Shown piece by piece: positions 43,874-51,805 of a stretch of DNA of 64,000 bases (its first letter is position 1; each line of letters begins with the position of its first letter). The DNA comes from Sphingobium herbicidovorans (GTDB taxonomy: Bacteria; Pseudomonadota; Alphaproteobacteria; Sphingomonadales; Sphingomonadaceae), in contig NZ_CP020539.1 of the NCBI RefSeq assembly GCF_002080435.1, positions 372,001-436,000 on the forward strand. The letters run 5' to 3'. Below the pieces are notes generated by a model that worked only from the letters and a program-made list of their open reading frames with translations, was not told the origin of the DNA and made no database searches. Position numbers and translations under genes: made by a program.

Positions 43874-43986
43874 TGCAGGCAAAGCGCCGCGCGGTTCAGC
43901 AAATTGCGGCGGTAACAGCATTTCATCTGGTGTAGTGCGTATGTGCGCGTTATCAAACCGGTTACATTTCTGAGGGTGGGGCAAGA

Positions 43987-44469
43987 ATGCAGATCAGAAG
44001 CGGCCGGACAACGACGCCGCCATCGCTGGATACTCTCGATGGAAATATCATAGAGATACTTCGGACCAATGGCCGCGCAACCAACCAGGAAATTGCAGAG
44101 CGGCTGTCCGTGACGGCTGCGACGGTATCCGCCCGGCTCCAGAAGATGGAAGATGCCCGCGCGATGCGGGTCGTTGCTGTCACCGACTTCGCCGCCCATG
44201 GTTACAATGTGATCATCGCGCTGGGGGTCAAGGTGCAGGGGCGCAGGGTTGAGGACGTCGGAAGCGACCTGGCCGATCTGCCCGAAGTGTTGAGCGTCAA
44301 TATCATGAGCGGTGAATATGATATTGAACTGCTGGTTGCGTTGCATGATTTCGGTGAAGTTCAGCCGATGCTCTTCAGCCACATCGCCAGTATAAACGGC
44401 GTCAATCATATCACATCGGGGGTCGCGGTGGATATCGTCAAATATGAATTCAACGTGGTGCCGCTATGA
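43987..44469 (+). CDS. Lrp/AsnC-family transcriptional regulator (first of a pair)
   Basis: 160 residues. The N-terminal winged HTH 'LDTLDGNIIEILRTNGRATNQEIAERLSVTAATVSARLQ' (residues about 14-52) is typical of Lrp/AsnC. The C-terminal RAM-type ligand domain contains 'DLADLPEVLSVNIMSGEYDIELLVAL'. It overlaps the second Lrp gene by 4 bp, so the two are made together and may form a heteromer. GTGCGTATG (43936-43944), close to the recurring promoter heptamer, lies 43 bp upstream of the start. Ligand unknown. Confidence 0.93.
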   Translation: MQIRSGRTTTPPSLDTLDGNIIEILRTNGRATNQEIAERLSVTAATVSARLQKMEDARAMRVVAVTDFAAHGYNVIIALGVKVQGRRVEDVGSDLADLPEVLSVNIMSGEYDIELLVALHDFGEVQPMLFSHIASINGVNHITSGVAVDIVKYEFNVVPL

Positions 44470-44957
44470 CGGCCAGGGCGGATTGGGCCCGTCTGGACAA
44501 GCTGGACCAGGGGATCGTCGAGAAGCTTGCGCGCGACGCCCGCATTTCCAACCGCGCGATCGCGGCGGAGCTGGGCGTTACCGAAGGCACCATTCGTACG
44601 CGTATCAAGCGGTTGCAGAATGAAGGACTGATTCAGTTCACGGTGGTCACCGACTTCCGCATGGCCGGTTCGCCCAACCTGTGCATGATGGGTATCGATG
44701 CCGATCCATCCCATGTGTGCGACCTGGCGCGCAGTCTGTCGGACATCCCGGAAATCACCTGCGTCGTGGTACTGCTGGGCCGATACAGCCTGTTGGCGAT
44801 GGGTCTTTTCACCAATATCGAACAGCTCAACGATCTGGTGACGGAGCGTATCCGGCCTCTGCCGGGCGTGCAGCGGGTCGAAACATCGGTGTCGGTGCAT
44901 AACCTGAAATATGAGGCCGGGATCGCCAAGATCACGCGTGAACCCGAGGCGGACTGA
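44466..44957 (+). CDS. Lrp/AsnC-family transcriptional regulator (second of a pair)
   Basis: 163 residues. HTH 'LDQGIVEKLARDARISNRAIAAELGVTEGTIRTRIKRLQ' spans residues about 13-51, followed by the RAM-like domain with 'LSDIPEITCVVVLLGRYSLLAMGLF'. Usually Lrp genes are single. Two overlapping copies with diverged ligand domains suggest a heteromeric sensor, perhaps for two CoA or acid intermediates. It would be a good candidate for control of the steroid operons, since no TetR-type KstR gene is in the window. Confidence 0.93.
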   Translation: MTARADWARLDKLDQGIVEKLARDARISNRAIAAELGVTEGTIRTRIKRLQNEGLIQFTVVTDFRMAGSPNLCMMGIDADPSHVCDLARSLSDIPEITCVVVLLGRYSLLAMGLFTNIEQLNDLVTERIRPLPGVQRVETSVSVHNLKYEAGIAKITREPEAD

Positions 44958-45024
44958 CGCCCGGCGCACGCGTCATTTTTCGCCTTTTGGAAATGACGGG
45001 GGCTTGGCCCTGAGGAGAGTTGCT

Positions 45025-45531
45025 ATGCCGATCAGCCTGGAAGACCTTGCCGCGCGTGTCACCGCGCTGGAAGATGTGAACGCCATTCGGCAATTGAAGG
45101 CGCGTTATCTGCGCGCTTGCGACCTGAAACTGATCGACGAGTTGCGCGACACCTTTTTGCCGCAAGGCATTCGGCTCGATTATCAGAATTTCCCGATATT
45201 CACCGATCGCGACGCCTTTATCGAGATATTCGAGAAAATGGCGATGGCGGGCGGCGTCTATGACATCCACCACGCGACCAATGCCGACATCGATCTGGTG
45301 GGCCATGACGAAGCGCGCGCGCGATGGTCGCTTAACTTCCGGACGATCATCCTCGCGACCCGGTCAGTGACCCGACTCGCGGTGGAATATCAGGATGTCT
45401 ATCGCAAGCAGGACGGGCGCTGGTGGATCGCGGAGTCGGTCAGCCGGATCACGTCGATCCTGACAGAAGAGATTGGAGAGGACGGGACGCCCCGCTATCT
45501 CGCCTGGGGCGACGCTCCCGCCGCGCAATGA
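45025..45531 (+). CDS. SnoaL-like protein
   Basis: 168 residues, ATG at 45025 preceded by GAGGAGAG. 'RVTALEDVNAIRQLKARYLRACD' and 'FLPQGIRLDYQNFPIFTDRDAFIEIF' fit the SnoaL_4 fold, and 'DIHHATNADIDLVGHDEARARWSLNFR' is the typical central hairpin. The enzyme activity is unknown. It stands alone after the Lrp pair and ends at a terminator. A possible earlier start in frame (44911) overlaps the regulator and is rejected. Confidence 0.85.
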   Translation: MPISLEDLAARVTALEDVNAIRQLKARYLRACDLKLIDELRDTFLPQGIRLDYQNFPIFTDRDAFIEIFEKMAMAGGVYDIHHATNADIDLVGHDEARARWSLNFRTIILATRSVTRLAVEYQDVYRKQDGRWWIAESVSRITSILTEEIGEDGTPRYLAWGDAPAAQ

Positions 45532-45575
45532 CGCGATTGCAGCCTGGGGCGCAGCTTACATATTGAATGCCTGAT

Positions 45576-45606
45576 CGGTCCCGGCGCTCGTCGGGACCGT
45601 TTCTTG
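45576..45606 (+). terminator. Rho-independent terminator after SnoaL gene
   Basis: CGGTCCCG (45576-45583) and CGGGACCG (45592-45599) form an 8-bp perfect stem with an 8-base loop, followed by TTTCTTGTT. Confidence 0.8.
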
Positions 45607-45636
45607 TTGCCCTCGATCATCGTCAGGTTTATCCAC

Positions 45637-45679
45637 GCGTATTAGGCAGCTTATGGTAGAAAGCGCATCAAAATGCGTA
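45637..45679 (+). promoter_or_regulatory. GCGTATTAG and ATGCGTA sites upstream of the SDR
   Basis: GCGTATTAG at 45637-45645 is identical to nine bases in the hsaA promoter (36350-36358), and ATGCGTA follows at 45673-45679, 36 bp downstream in the same orientation. This ties the broken SDR unit to the hsaA-type control. No clear -35/-10 was assigned. Confidence 0.45.
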
Positions 45680-45710
45680 TCCCGGCTGCGAAAAATCGTG
45701 GGAGAGCGTG

Positions 45711-46492
45711 ATGGGTCGTGTGCAGGGTAAGGTCGCAATTATCACTGGCGGTGCGCGAGGCATGGGCGCCGCTACTTGCCGCCTGTTCGTCCAGGAAGGC
45801 GCAAGGGTCGCGATCGCCGATGTGCTGGACGAAGACGGCGCTGCGCTGGCTTCGGAACTGGGTGATGCGGCGCGTTTCTATCATCATGACGTGACCAGCG
45901 AAGAAGGCTGGGCAGATCTGGTTCGCGCGGTGGAGGCCGACCTGGGTCCAGTCGATATCCTGGTGAATAATGCGGGCATATTGCTGTTCCGCACCCTGCT
46001 CGATACTTCGCTCGCCGATTATGAACGAGTGCTCAAGGTCAACCTGACCGGTGAATTTTTGGGCATCAAGGCGGTTGCTCCCGGCATGATCGCCCGCGGC
46101 AAGGGCGCTATCGTCAATATCTCGTCGGTCGATGGCATGAAGGGCGCCAACGGTCTGGCGGCCTATTCCTCCAGCAAATGGGGGTGAGGGGCTTGACCCG
46201 TGTTGCGGCGCTGGAACTGGGGCACCGGGGCATTCGCGTCAATTCCGTGCATCCAGGTGGTGTCGATACGGTCATGACCAACCATGATGGCTCCACCCGC
46301 GAGAAGGTCAACGAACGCTTCGGCAATGTTCCCTTGCAGCGCGTTGGCGCGCCGGAAGAGGTTGCGCGCGCCACGCTGTTCCTGGCGAGCGACGATGCGT
46401 CCTATCTTGCCGGTGCGGAGATCGCGGTCGATGGCGGGATGTTGACCGGTCAATATTATGAACAGTTTCCCGGAGCGCCCGGTGTGAATTGA
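45711..46492 (+). pseudogene. 3alpha/20beta-hydroxysteroid-dehydrogenase-like SDR with a -1 frameshift
   Basis: The first part reads 'VQGKVAIITGGARGMGAATC' to 'AYSSSKWG' and then hits TGA at 46185-46187. The second part continues in another frame with 'RGLTRVAALELGHRGIRVNSVHPGG' (key 'IRVNSVHPGG') to 'GAEIAVDGGML'. Relatives such as Streptomyces 3alpha,20beta-HSD read 'SKWGVRGLSKLAA' here. Adding one G to the five-G run at 46180-46184 would restore 'SKWGVRGL'. So one base is missing: a real inactivation, a sequencing error, or programmed slippage. Start ATG at 45711, after GGGAGAG. All catalytic residues are otherwise present. Confidence 0.88.
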
Positions 46493-46545
46493 GTGGAGGC
46501 AGGGGGCTGAATCACGTGCCAGAGTAAGACATAAGGAGAGACGCC

Positions 46546-47103
46546 ATGATCCGTATAGACCTACCTGAACAGGATGCCGCAGATCCCTATGGCTACGCGT
46601 CGCGTAATCACGCGCGCGAAATCATGGGCGCTGCGGGTGGCTTCTCAAAGGCGGTTTACCAGCACAGCATATTGCCGCTCCGTGAATTTGAAGGCGCTCG
46701 TTCGCGTATTGCGCAGATCAATGGCTGCATCATCTGCCAGCAGTTTCGCGCCGCCCGTGATGCACAGTCCATGTTCGCGGCGACCGGGCAGCGGCCCGGT
46801 CATACGGTCGTGGACAATGGGCCAGCGCCAGACGAAGCCTTTTATGCTGCGGTCGAGGACTGGCGGACGTCCCCCTTGTTCAGCCCGCGGGAACGTACTG
46901 CGATAGAGTTCGCCGAGCGCTTTGCCGAGGAACCCAAGCAGATCGCGCAGGATGAAGACTTCTGGGAACGCGCGCACGCGCTCTTCTCGGACGAGGAGAT
47001 CGTCGATCTTGCCCATTGCGTCGCGGCATGGATCGGACTTGGGCGTGTCGCCCATGTCCTGGGATTCGACACGGTCTGCCTGCCCTTCGCCGAAGTCGCC
47101 TGA
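46546..47103 (+). CDS. Carboxymuconolactone decarboxylase/AhpD-like protein
   Basis: 185 residues. The AhpD-like redox motif is Cys61-x2-Cys64 in 'NGCIICQQF', and the helical CMD fold is visible in 'RSRIAQINGC' and 'SPRERTAIEFAERFAEEP'. Proteins with the CxxC are usually peroxidase or disulfide-reducing rather than decarboxylases. It directly follows the frameshifted SDR by 53 bp. Its pathway role is unknown; protection during flavin or iron oxygenation is a guess. Confidence 0.85.
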   Translation: MIRIDLPEQDAADPYGYASRNHAREIMGAAGGFSKAVYQHSILPLREFEGARSRIAQINGCIICQQFRAARDAQSMFAATGQRPGHTVVDNGPAPDEAFYAAVEDWRTSPLFSPRERTAIEFAERFAEEPKQIAQDEDFWERAHALFSDEEIVDLAHCVAAWIGLGRVAHVLGFDTVCLPFAEVA

Positions 47104-47113
47104 ACCGGAAGGC

Positions 47114-47142
47114 CCCGCGCGGGCGTTCGACGACCGCGCGGG
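47114..47142. terminator. Hairpin between convergent genes
   Basis: CCCGCGCGG (47114-47122) and CCGCGCGGG (47134-47142) form a 9-bp GC-only stem with an 11-base loop. There is no U-run on either side. It may slow transcription from both convergent genes, but it is not a canonical terminator. Confidence 0.4.
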
Positions 47143-47153
47143 CATCCACAGGA

Positions 47154-47966
47154 TCAGCCGAGATTTTCCAGGTCCGCATGAAGGATCATGGGGTCGCCGC
47201 TGTGATTGGCCCACAGCGCATCCCGGCGGACGATCCGCCAGCCTTCGGCGCGCCTTTCCCACTGATCGACATATTCCCCGTTGGAATCGAAGATCGGTCC
47301 GGCGGGATCATCCGCCCGTTGATGGCGTGCCTGCACATAGGATCGGCTTGTCGCGCGGTTTCCGTCCACATCGACCAGGATGCTGCCAATCAGATGCTGC
47401 GTTCCGCCGCAACGGTCCAGGAAGCGGCGCATATTGACCGTCAGCGCGGCCATTCCCTGCTGGTCGCCGCCGGCGCCATAGTCGAAACATATGTCATCGG
47501 CGAACACATCGCCCAGCCGGTCCCACTGCTTGTTGTCGAGGATGCGGGCAAAGCGCGACAGGCCGCGTATGATTTCCCGCTCGTCCAGCAGCGCCTGGGG
47601 TGACGCTGCCGGGGCAGGGCTTGCGCCCCGTTCCTCGACCACCAGCATGCGTGTCGCCGGCCGGTCGAGAAAATTTTCCTCGTCCTCGGCGATTTTACGG
47701 GCGATCTCCGTTTCGGCCGCAGCAGCCGTGAAGCGATCATAGGCGGCCTTGTCGGCCAACCAGATCTCGGTAATCACATCGAAGTCGATCGGCGCTGCAC
47801 CGGGAAAGACGAATGCGCCCTCCATTTCCACATAGTTGCGGCGATAATCGACGATGCCGGGCAGCAAATGGCGGATCAGTGGCGCATGCCGGGTTTCATA
47901 ATATTCGATGAAGGCTTCGCGCGAGATATCCGGCTTGCGTTTCAGCAGGGCCATGCATTTGAACAT
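47154..47966 (-). CDS. EthD-SnoaL domain fusion protein
   Basis: 270 residues, ATG at 47966 with GGAGG upstream. The N-terminal about 110 residues are EthD-like ('DISREAFIEYYETRHAPLIRHLL', with the Tyr-Tyr-Glu-Thr-Arg-His-Ala-Pro core). The C-terminal about 140 are SnoaL-like ('IIRGLSRFARILDNKQWDRLGDVFADD' and 'YVDQWERRAEGWRIVRRDALW'). Both domain types occur separately elsewhere in this window, so the fusion suggests that they act together. The gene follows an SDR leftward with a 17-bp gap. The substrate is unknown. Confidence 0.82.
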   Translation of the reverse strand: MFKCMALLKRKPDISREAFIEYYETRHAPLIRHLLPGIVDYRRNYVEMEGAFVFPGAAPIDFDVITEIWLADKAAYDRFTAAAAETEIARKIAEDEENFLDRPATRMLVVEERGASPAPAASPQALLDEREIIRGLSRFARILDNKQWDRLGDVFADDICFDYGAGGDQQGMAALTVNMRRFLDRCGGTQHLIGSILVDVDGNRATSRSYVQARHQRADDPAGPIFDSNGEYVDQWERRAEGWRIVRRDALWANHSGDPMILHADLENLG

Positions 47967-47983
47967 CGACAACCTCCGATCAA

Positions 47984-48772
47984 TCAGGGCGCCATCCACT
48001 GCCCGCCATTGACGTCGAGCGCCGCCCCGCTGACCACGCGCGAATAGTCAGATACCATCATCAGCACCGCGCGGGCGCAGTCATCTTCGGGCGGGATTTT
48101 GCCGATCGGGATATTCTTTGTAATCCCCGCAACCACATCATCGCGCTTGAAACCGGCATCGACCTGCGACTGGATGAAACCTTCCACCGGATCGCCATGA
48201 ATCCAGCCCATGCGGCAGGTATTGACGCGGATACCAAAGCGGCCAAGGTCGCTCGCCATATATTTGCCCAGCGTATTGAGCGCGCCCTTCGCAACCGCGT
48301 AGGACATTTCCATGCCATGTTCGGTGCCATATGGGTTGACGGTCGCCATCGTCGATACGTTCACCACCGCGCCGCCATCGCGCAGATAGGGGACGCAGGC
48401 GCGGCTCAGGCGCAGCGCACCCAGGCAATTGACGTCGAACGTCTTGGCGAAATCTTCGGTATCGGCATTTTCGACGAAGCTCCAGTTGCCGTGATAATAG
48501 GCGCTGTTCACCAGCCCATCGACGCGTCCGCCAAATTCGGAACCCGCGCGGTCTGCCAGCGCCTTGCACTGCGCTTCGTCGCTGACGTCGCAGGGGACCG
48601 CAATCGCCTTGCCGCCCTTTGCCACGATGTCGGCGGCCACTTCATCAAGGAAGGCCTTGTTGCGGGCGGCGAGAATCACGCTCGCGCCTTCGCTTGCGGC
48701 TATGCGGGCGAGCGCCTGGCCCATGCCCGGACCCACTCCGCTGACGATCACTACCTTGTCTTTCAGCAACAT
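47984..48772 (-). CDS. SDR family oxidoreductase
   Basis: 262 residues. The cofactor motif 'VSGVGPGMGQALARIAA' is a variant of TGxxxGxG, and the NNAG region is changed to 'VNSAYYHG'. Catalytic Ser is in 'VNVSTMATV' and Tyr-x3-Lys in 'YAVAKGAL'. AAAGGATAGAGG precedes the ATG. It is divergent from the LLM oxidoreductase across a 272-bp gap with an ATGCGTA site and is the first gene before the EthD-SnoaL fusion. Likely acts on a hydroxy-isoprenoid; not determined. Confidence 0.9.
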   Translation of the reverse strand: MLLKDKVVIVSGVGPGMGQALARIAASEGASVILAARNKAFLDEVAADIVAKGGKAIAVPCDVSDEAQCKALADRAGSEFGGRVDGLVNSAYYHGNWSFVENADTEDFAKTFDVNCLGALRLSRACVPYLRDGGAVVNVSTMATVNPYGTEHGMEMSYAVAKGALNTLGKYMASDLGRFGIRVNTCRMGWIHGDPVEGFIQSQVDAGFKRDDVVAGITKNIPIGKIPPEDDCARAVLMMVSDYSRVVSGAALDVNGGQWMAP

Positions 48773-48928
48773 CCTCTATCCTTTCACGATCTTTTGGCCG
48801 CGCCTCTATGGACGCTTCCGTCGTTGCCGCGGCCATTGGCGAACGCTTGGCTCCGGGAAGGCAGGATAGGAGAAATATACATTTGATCAATGCGCTTTTT
48901 GATGGATATGATCGCATCTGCATTCGAT

Positions 48929-49004
48929 ATGCGTAGCGCATTGCCAAAACACACACGAAATGATGCCGTCTGCGGTTGACTGGCTTCCCGCCCGGATGGA
49001 TAAG
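48929..49004 (+). promoter_or_regulatory. ATGCGTA site and promoter of the LLM oxidoreductase
   Basis: ATGCGTA is at 48929-48935. TTGACT (48976-48981) and GATAAG (48999-49004) with 17-bp spacing are a plausible promoter 41 bp before the ATG. The 272-bp region is otherwise free of features except AT-rich AATGCGC-like sequence near 48892. Confidence 0.45.
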
Positions 49005-49044
49005 ACGACAATATAAAGACGGCGGCGTTTTGAAGGAGAGAAAG

Positions 49045-49914
49045 ATGCGCTTTCACTATGGCGAGTCGATGACGCCGGTTGCCAACTACATTCCCTTGGC
49101 CAAGGCGGCGGCGGCGGCGGGCTATACCGGGATGACCGTGCCCGACAGCCTGATCTATCCTGAAAGCTCCGGTACCCAATACAGCTACACCGATGACGGC
49201 GGCAGGCAGTTCCTGGAAAACAAGCCGTTCCTGGAATCCTTCATCCATGTAACCGCCATGCTTGGCGCGACCGAAAAGCTGGAGGTTACGACCAATGTCG
49301 TCAAGCTGCCGGTTCGTCCGCCGCTATACGTCGCCAAGATGGTCGCATCGATAGAGGCGCTGTTCGACAACCGTTTCAACTTCGGCGTCGGATTGAGCGT
49401 ATGGCCGGAAGATTATCAGGTCATGGGCGTGCCATGGGAAGCGCGTGGCAAGCGTTTCGATGAATGTATCGATATCGTGCGCGGCCTGACCCAGGGCGGC
49501 TATTTCGAATATCACGGTACGTTTTTCGACCTGCCGCGCGTCAAGATCAATCCAGTCCCCACGAAGCCTGTGCCTATCCTGATCGGCGGACATTCCGATG
49601 CGGCGCTCAAGAGGGCGGCGCGTAACGATGGCTGGATGTTTGCGGGCGGGGGCATGGATATGCTGCTCCCGATGTTGGAAAAGCTGGCCGCCTATCGCGC
49701 TGAACTTGGGCGGACTGACGCGCCCTATCGCATTTTTGCATCGGCCTTTGGCGATCTCGACGTTGATGCCGTCCGCCGGCATGAAGATGCGGGCGTGACC
49801 GATGTAGTGGTCGCGTTCCGCAACCTCTATGCTGTTGAGGAAGACAGCCAGCCGTTGGAAGACAAGATCGGCGATCTCAACCGCTTTGCTGACAATGTCA
49901 TCGCCCGCTACTGA
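49045..49914 (+). CDS. LLM-class flavin-dependent oxidoreductase
   Basis: 289 residues, ATG at 49045 after AAGGAGAG. 'YIPLAKAAAAAGYTGMTVPDSL', 'EVTTNVVKLPVRPPLYVAKMVASIEALFDNRFNFGVGLS' (core 'NRFNFGVGLS') and 'PVPILIGGHSDAALKRAARNDGWMF' form the luciferase-like TIM barrel. Such proteins use FMN or F420 and include monooxygenases and reductases. Sphingomonads generally lack abundant F420, so FMN is more likely. It overlaps the convergent AraC gene by 17 bp. Confidence 0.92.
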   Translation: MRFHYGESMTPVANYIPLAKAAAAAGYTGMTVPDSLIYPESSGTQYSYTDDGGRQFLENKPFLESFIHVTAMLGATEKLEVTTNVVKLPVRPPLYVAKMVASIEALFDNRFNFGVGLSVWPEDYQVMGVPWEARGKRFDECIDIVRGLTQGGYFEYHGTFFDLPRVKINPVPTKPVPILIGGHSDAALKRAARNDGWMFAGGGMDMLLPMLEKLAAYRAELGRTDAPYRIFASAFGDLDVDAVRRHEDAGVTDVVVAFRNLYAVEEDSQPLEDKIGDLNRFADNVIARY

Positions 49915-51001
49915 CCGCCATGCCATCCCCGGATTGCCGCATTTCGCGCCAGCGCGTTGGCGATGATCCGGTCCACTGTTGAAAGGCGCGCCGGAACGCC
50001 CCTGTATCGCTGAACTGCGTTCGCCGCCCTACTTCGGTGATGGTCAGGCGAGGATCTGCGAGCAGGCGGGTGGCAAGGGCGCGGCGCGCCTCGGTCTTTA
50101 GCCGGACCAGCGATGTGCCTTCGTCCGCGAGGCGGCGTTTGAGCGTCGCCACGCTGATGCTGAACTGCCGAGCCAGTTGCACTGCTGTCGCGGGGGCATC
50201 GCCACTCGCAAGCATCGCAGCGAAAAGATGCTGGATCCGCTCCGACAGCGGCGCATCGAGCGATTGGGGCTGTTCGACGTCGAACGGAAACCGTTCAAGC
50301 AGATGTTCCAGTTCGTGATGGCTGCGCAACACGGGCCGGTCGAGATAGGCAGCGGGGAAGCGCAGGCTGTTTTCGGGCGCGCCGTGCTGCATCGGGAACG
50401 GCATGAGGTAGGAAATGGTGCGCTCGTCTAGCAATGGGGGGTAACGCATCGCTGCGCCCAGCAGCGGGATATCTTCGCCGATCAGCCAGCCGAACAGCTG
50501 ATAATAGGTGGAAAGCCCCGTCAGGTCGGACACATAGGCGCTGGCGTTGCGCACCTGCCGTGGCGTCGCCATATCCAGGCGCGCAACCCCTTCATCGACC
50601 TTCAGCCTCAGACGCCCTGCCCGAGGTCCGACCAGCTCCGAAAAGCGGTCCGTCCTTTCAATGACGTCGCGCAGAGTGCGGCAGGTGATGATGCAGTGGC
50701 ACAGCATGTCCACGCCCGCCTTGGTCAGCGGCTCACGCCCTTCCTGCCGGGCGGCCTGGGCATCGAGCGCCCAGGTGCAATGCGCGTAAAGACGGGTGAA
50801 ATCCTCTTGCGACAACCCGCGTTGAATGGCTGTGGAGCCAGTCAGCGGCGTCACCAGATGAGCAAGGCCCGCTTGCCGAAGAAGTGCGGCCGGGTCTCCG
50901 CCGATCTCGCGCACCAGCCGCAGCAGGTCGCGCGCGATTACGACGGACACACGCGCCGCGACCGGCCGGGAGAGATATTTGGTGTTGAGCCGTTTTGTCA
51001 T
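49898..51001 (-). CDS. AraC-family regulator with N-terminal arabinose-binding-like domain
   Basis: 367 residues from the ATG at 51001. The N-terminal about 200 residues follow the 'Arabinose_bd' domain of OruR/ArgR-type AraC proteins, with 'LLRLVREIGGDPAALLRQAGL' early on. The C-terminal HTH is 'ATAVQLARQFSISVATLKRRLADEGT' and 'ITEVGRRTQFSDTGAFRRAFQQWTG'. It is divergent from the SnoaL-OYE-SDR cluster at 51080 by 78 bp, so it probably controls that cluster. The frame is open to 51724, but that part is antisense to the SnoaL gene. Confidence 0.92.
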   Translation of the reverse strand: MTKRLNTKYLSRPVAARVSVVIARDLLRLVREIGGDPAALLRQAGLAHLVTPLTGSTAIQRGLSQEDFTRLYAHCTWALDAQAARQEGREPLTKAGVDMLCHCIITCRTLRDVIERTDRFSELVGPRAGRLRLKVDEGVARLDMATPRQVRNASAYVSDLTGLSTYYQLFGWLIGEDIPLLGAAMRYPPLLDERTISYLMPFPMQHGAPENSLRFPAAYLDRPVLRSHHELEHLLERFPFDVEQPQSLDAPLSERIQHLFAAMLASGDAPATAVQLARQFSISVATLKRRLADEGTSLVRLKTEARRALATRLLADPRLTITEVGRRTQFSDTGAFRRAFQQWTGSSPTRWREMRQSGDGMAVSSGR

Positions 51002-51079
51002 GACCTTTGAGCTATTCTGACATTTCCACTTAGATGGCGATAGCGGAAACAGATAGTCCAACAGAGAGGAATTGAGAGG

Positions 51080-51709
51080 GTGGCGGACGAAAGCCTGATG
51101 GCGCGCATAGACCGTCTGGAATCGCTGGACGCGATCCGGCAGCTTGCCGCAAAATACTCCCTGGCGCTCGATATGCGCGATTCCGACGCCTGGGTGAACC
51201 TGTTTCCCGAAGATGTGCGGGTTGGTGGCGGAAAGCAGGGGCGCAAGGCCCTGCGCGACTGGTTCGACGAGACTCATTCGATGCAGTTCGATGGGACGTC
51301 CCACCATATCGGCGGGCACATCATCGACTTTGACGATGCAGACAATGCGCAGGGCGTCGTTTACTCCAAGAACGAACATGAAACGGGCGCGGAATGGGTC
51401 ATCATGCAGATGATGTATTTCGACCAGTATCAGCGCATCGATGGACGCTGGTATTTCCGCCGCCGCTTGCCGCTCTATTGGTATGCGACAGATCTGAACA
51501 AGCCGCCGATCGGCGACCGCAAGATGCGCTGGCCAGGGGTTCAGCCCTATCATGGCAGCTTCCATGACCTGTTCCCAAGTTGGAAAAGCTATTGGGACAG
51601 GCAGGGGCAACCCCATGACGGCCCGGTCGAACCTCCCGCACCGCTGGAAAAGTTCATTGAAACGATGCGCCGGGGCGCACCGCTTCCCAAGCCGCGCGTG
51701 CGGAGCTGA
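51080..51709 (+). CDS. SnoaL-like protein (long form)
   Basis: 209 residues, GTG start at 51080. 'RIDRLESLDAIRQLAAKYSLALDMRD' and 'WVNLFPEDVRVGG' mark the SnoaL fold, with a long C-terminal extension of about 60 residues rich in Pro, Tyr and Trp ('WPGVQPYHGSFHDLFPSW'). It heads the redox cluster up to 58.4 kb and is divergent from an AraC gene. The activity is unknown. The same extended form is common next to OYE and SDR genes. Confidence 0.85.
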   Translation: MADESLMARIDRLESLDAIRQLAAKYSLALDMRDSDAWVNLFPEDVRVGGGKQGRKALRDWFDETHSMQFDGTSHHIGGHIIDFDDADNAQGVVYSKNEHETGAEWVIMQMMYFDQYQRIDGRWYFRRRLPLYWYATDLNKPPIGDRKMRWPGVQPYHGSFHDLFPSWKSYWDRQGQPHDGPVEPPAPLEKFIETMRRGAPLPKPRVRS

Positions 51710-51805
51710 ACGCCATGAATTCAACAGAGCGCAACGCGGCGGCCCTTCGGACGGCCCGTCGCGGACTGGCCTTTGCCAAGGCTTGCAACCATCAAGGTTC
51801 TAACC

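Noticed and set aside
46178..46492. Independent small gene starting at 46178
   Set aside because: It is the C-terminal part of the frameshifted SDR; the joined halves match full-length relatives.
51002..51724. N-terminal extension of the AraC gene at 49898
   Set aside because: It runs antisense to the SnoaL gene and lacks AraC-like sequence; the ATG at 51001 fits the arabinose-binding-domain start.
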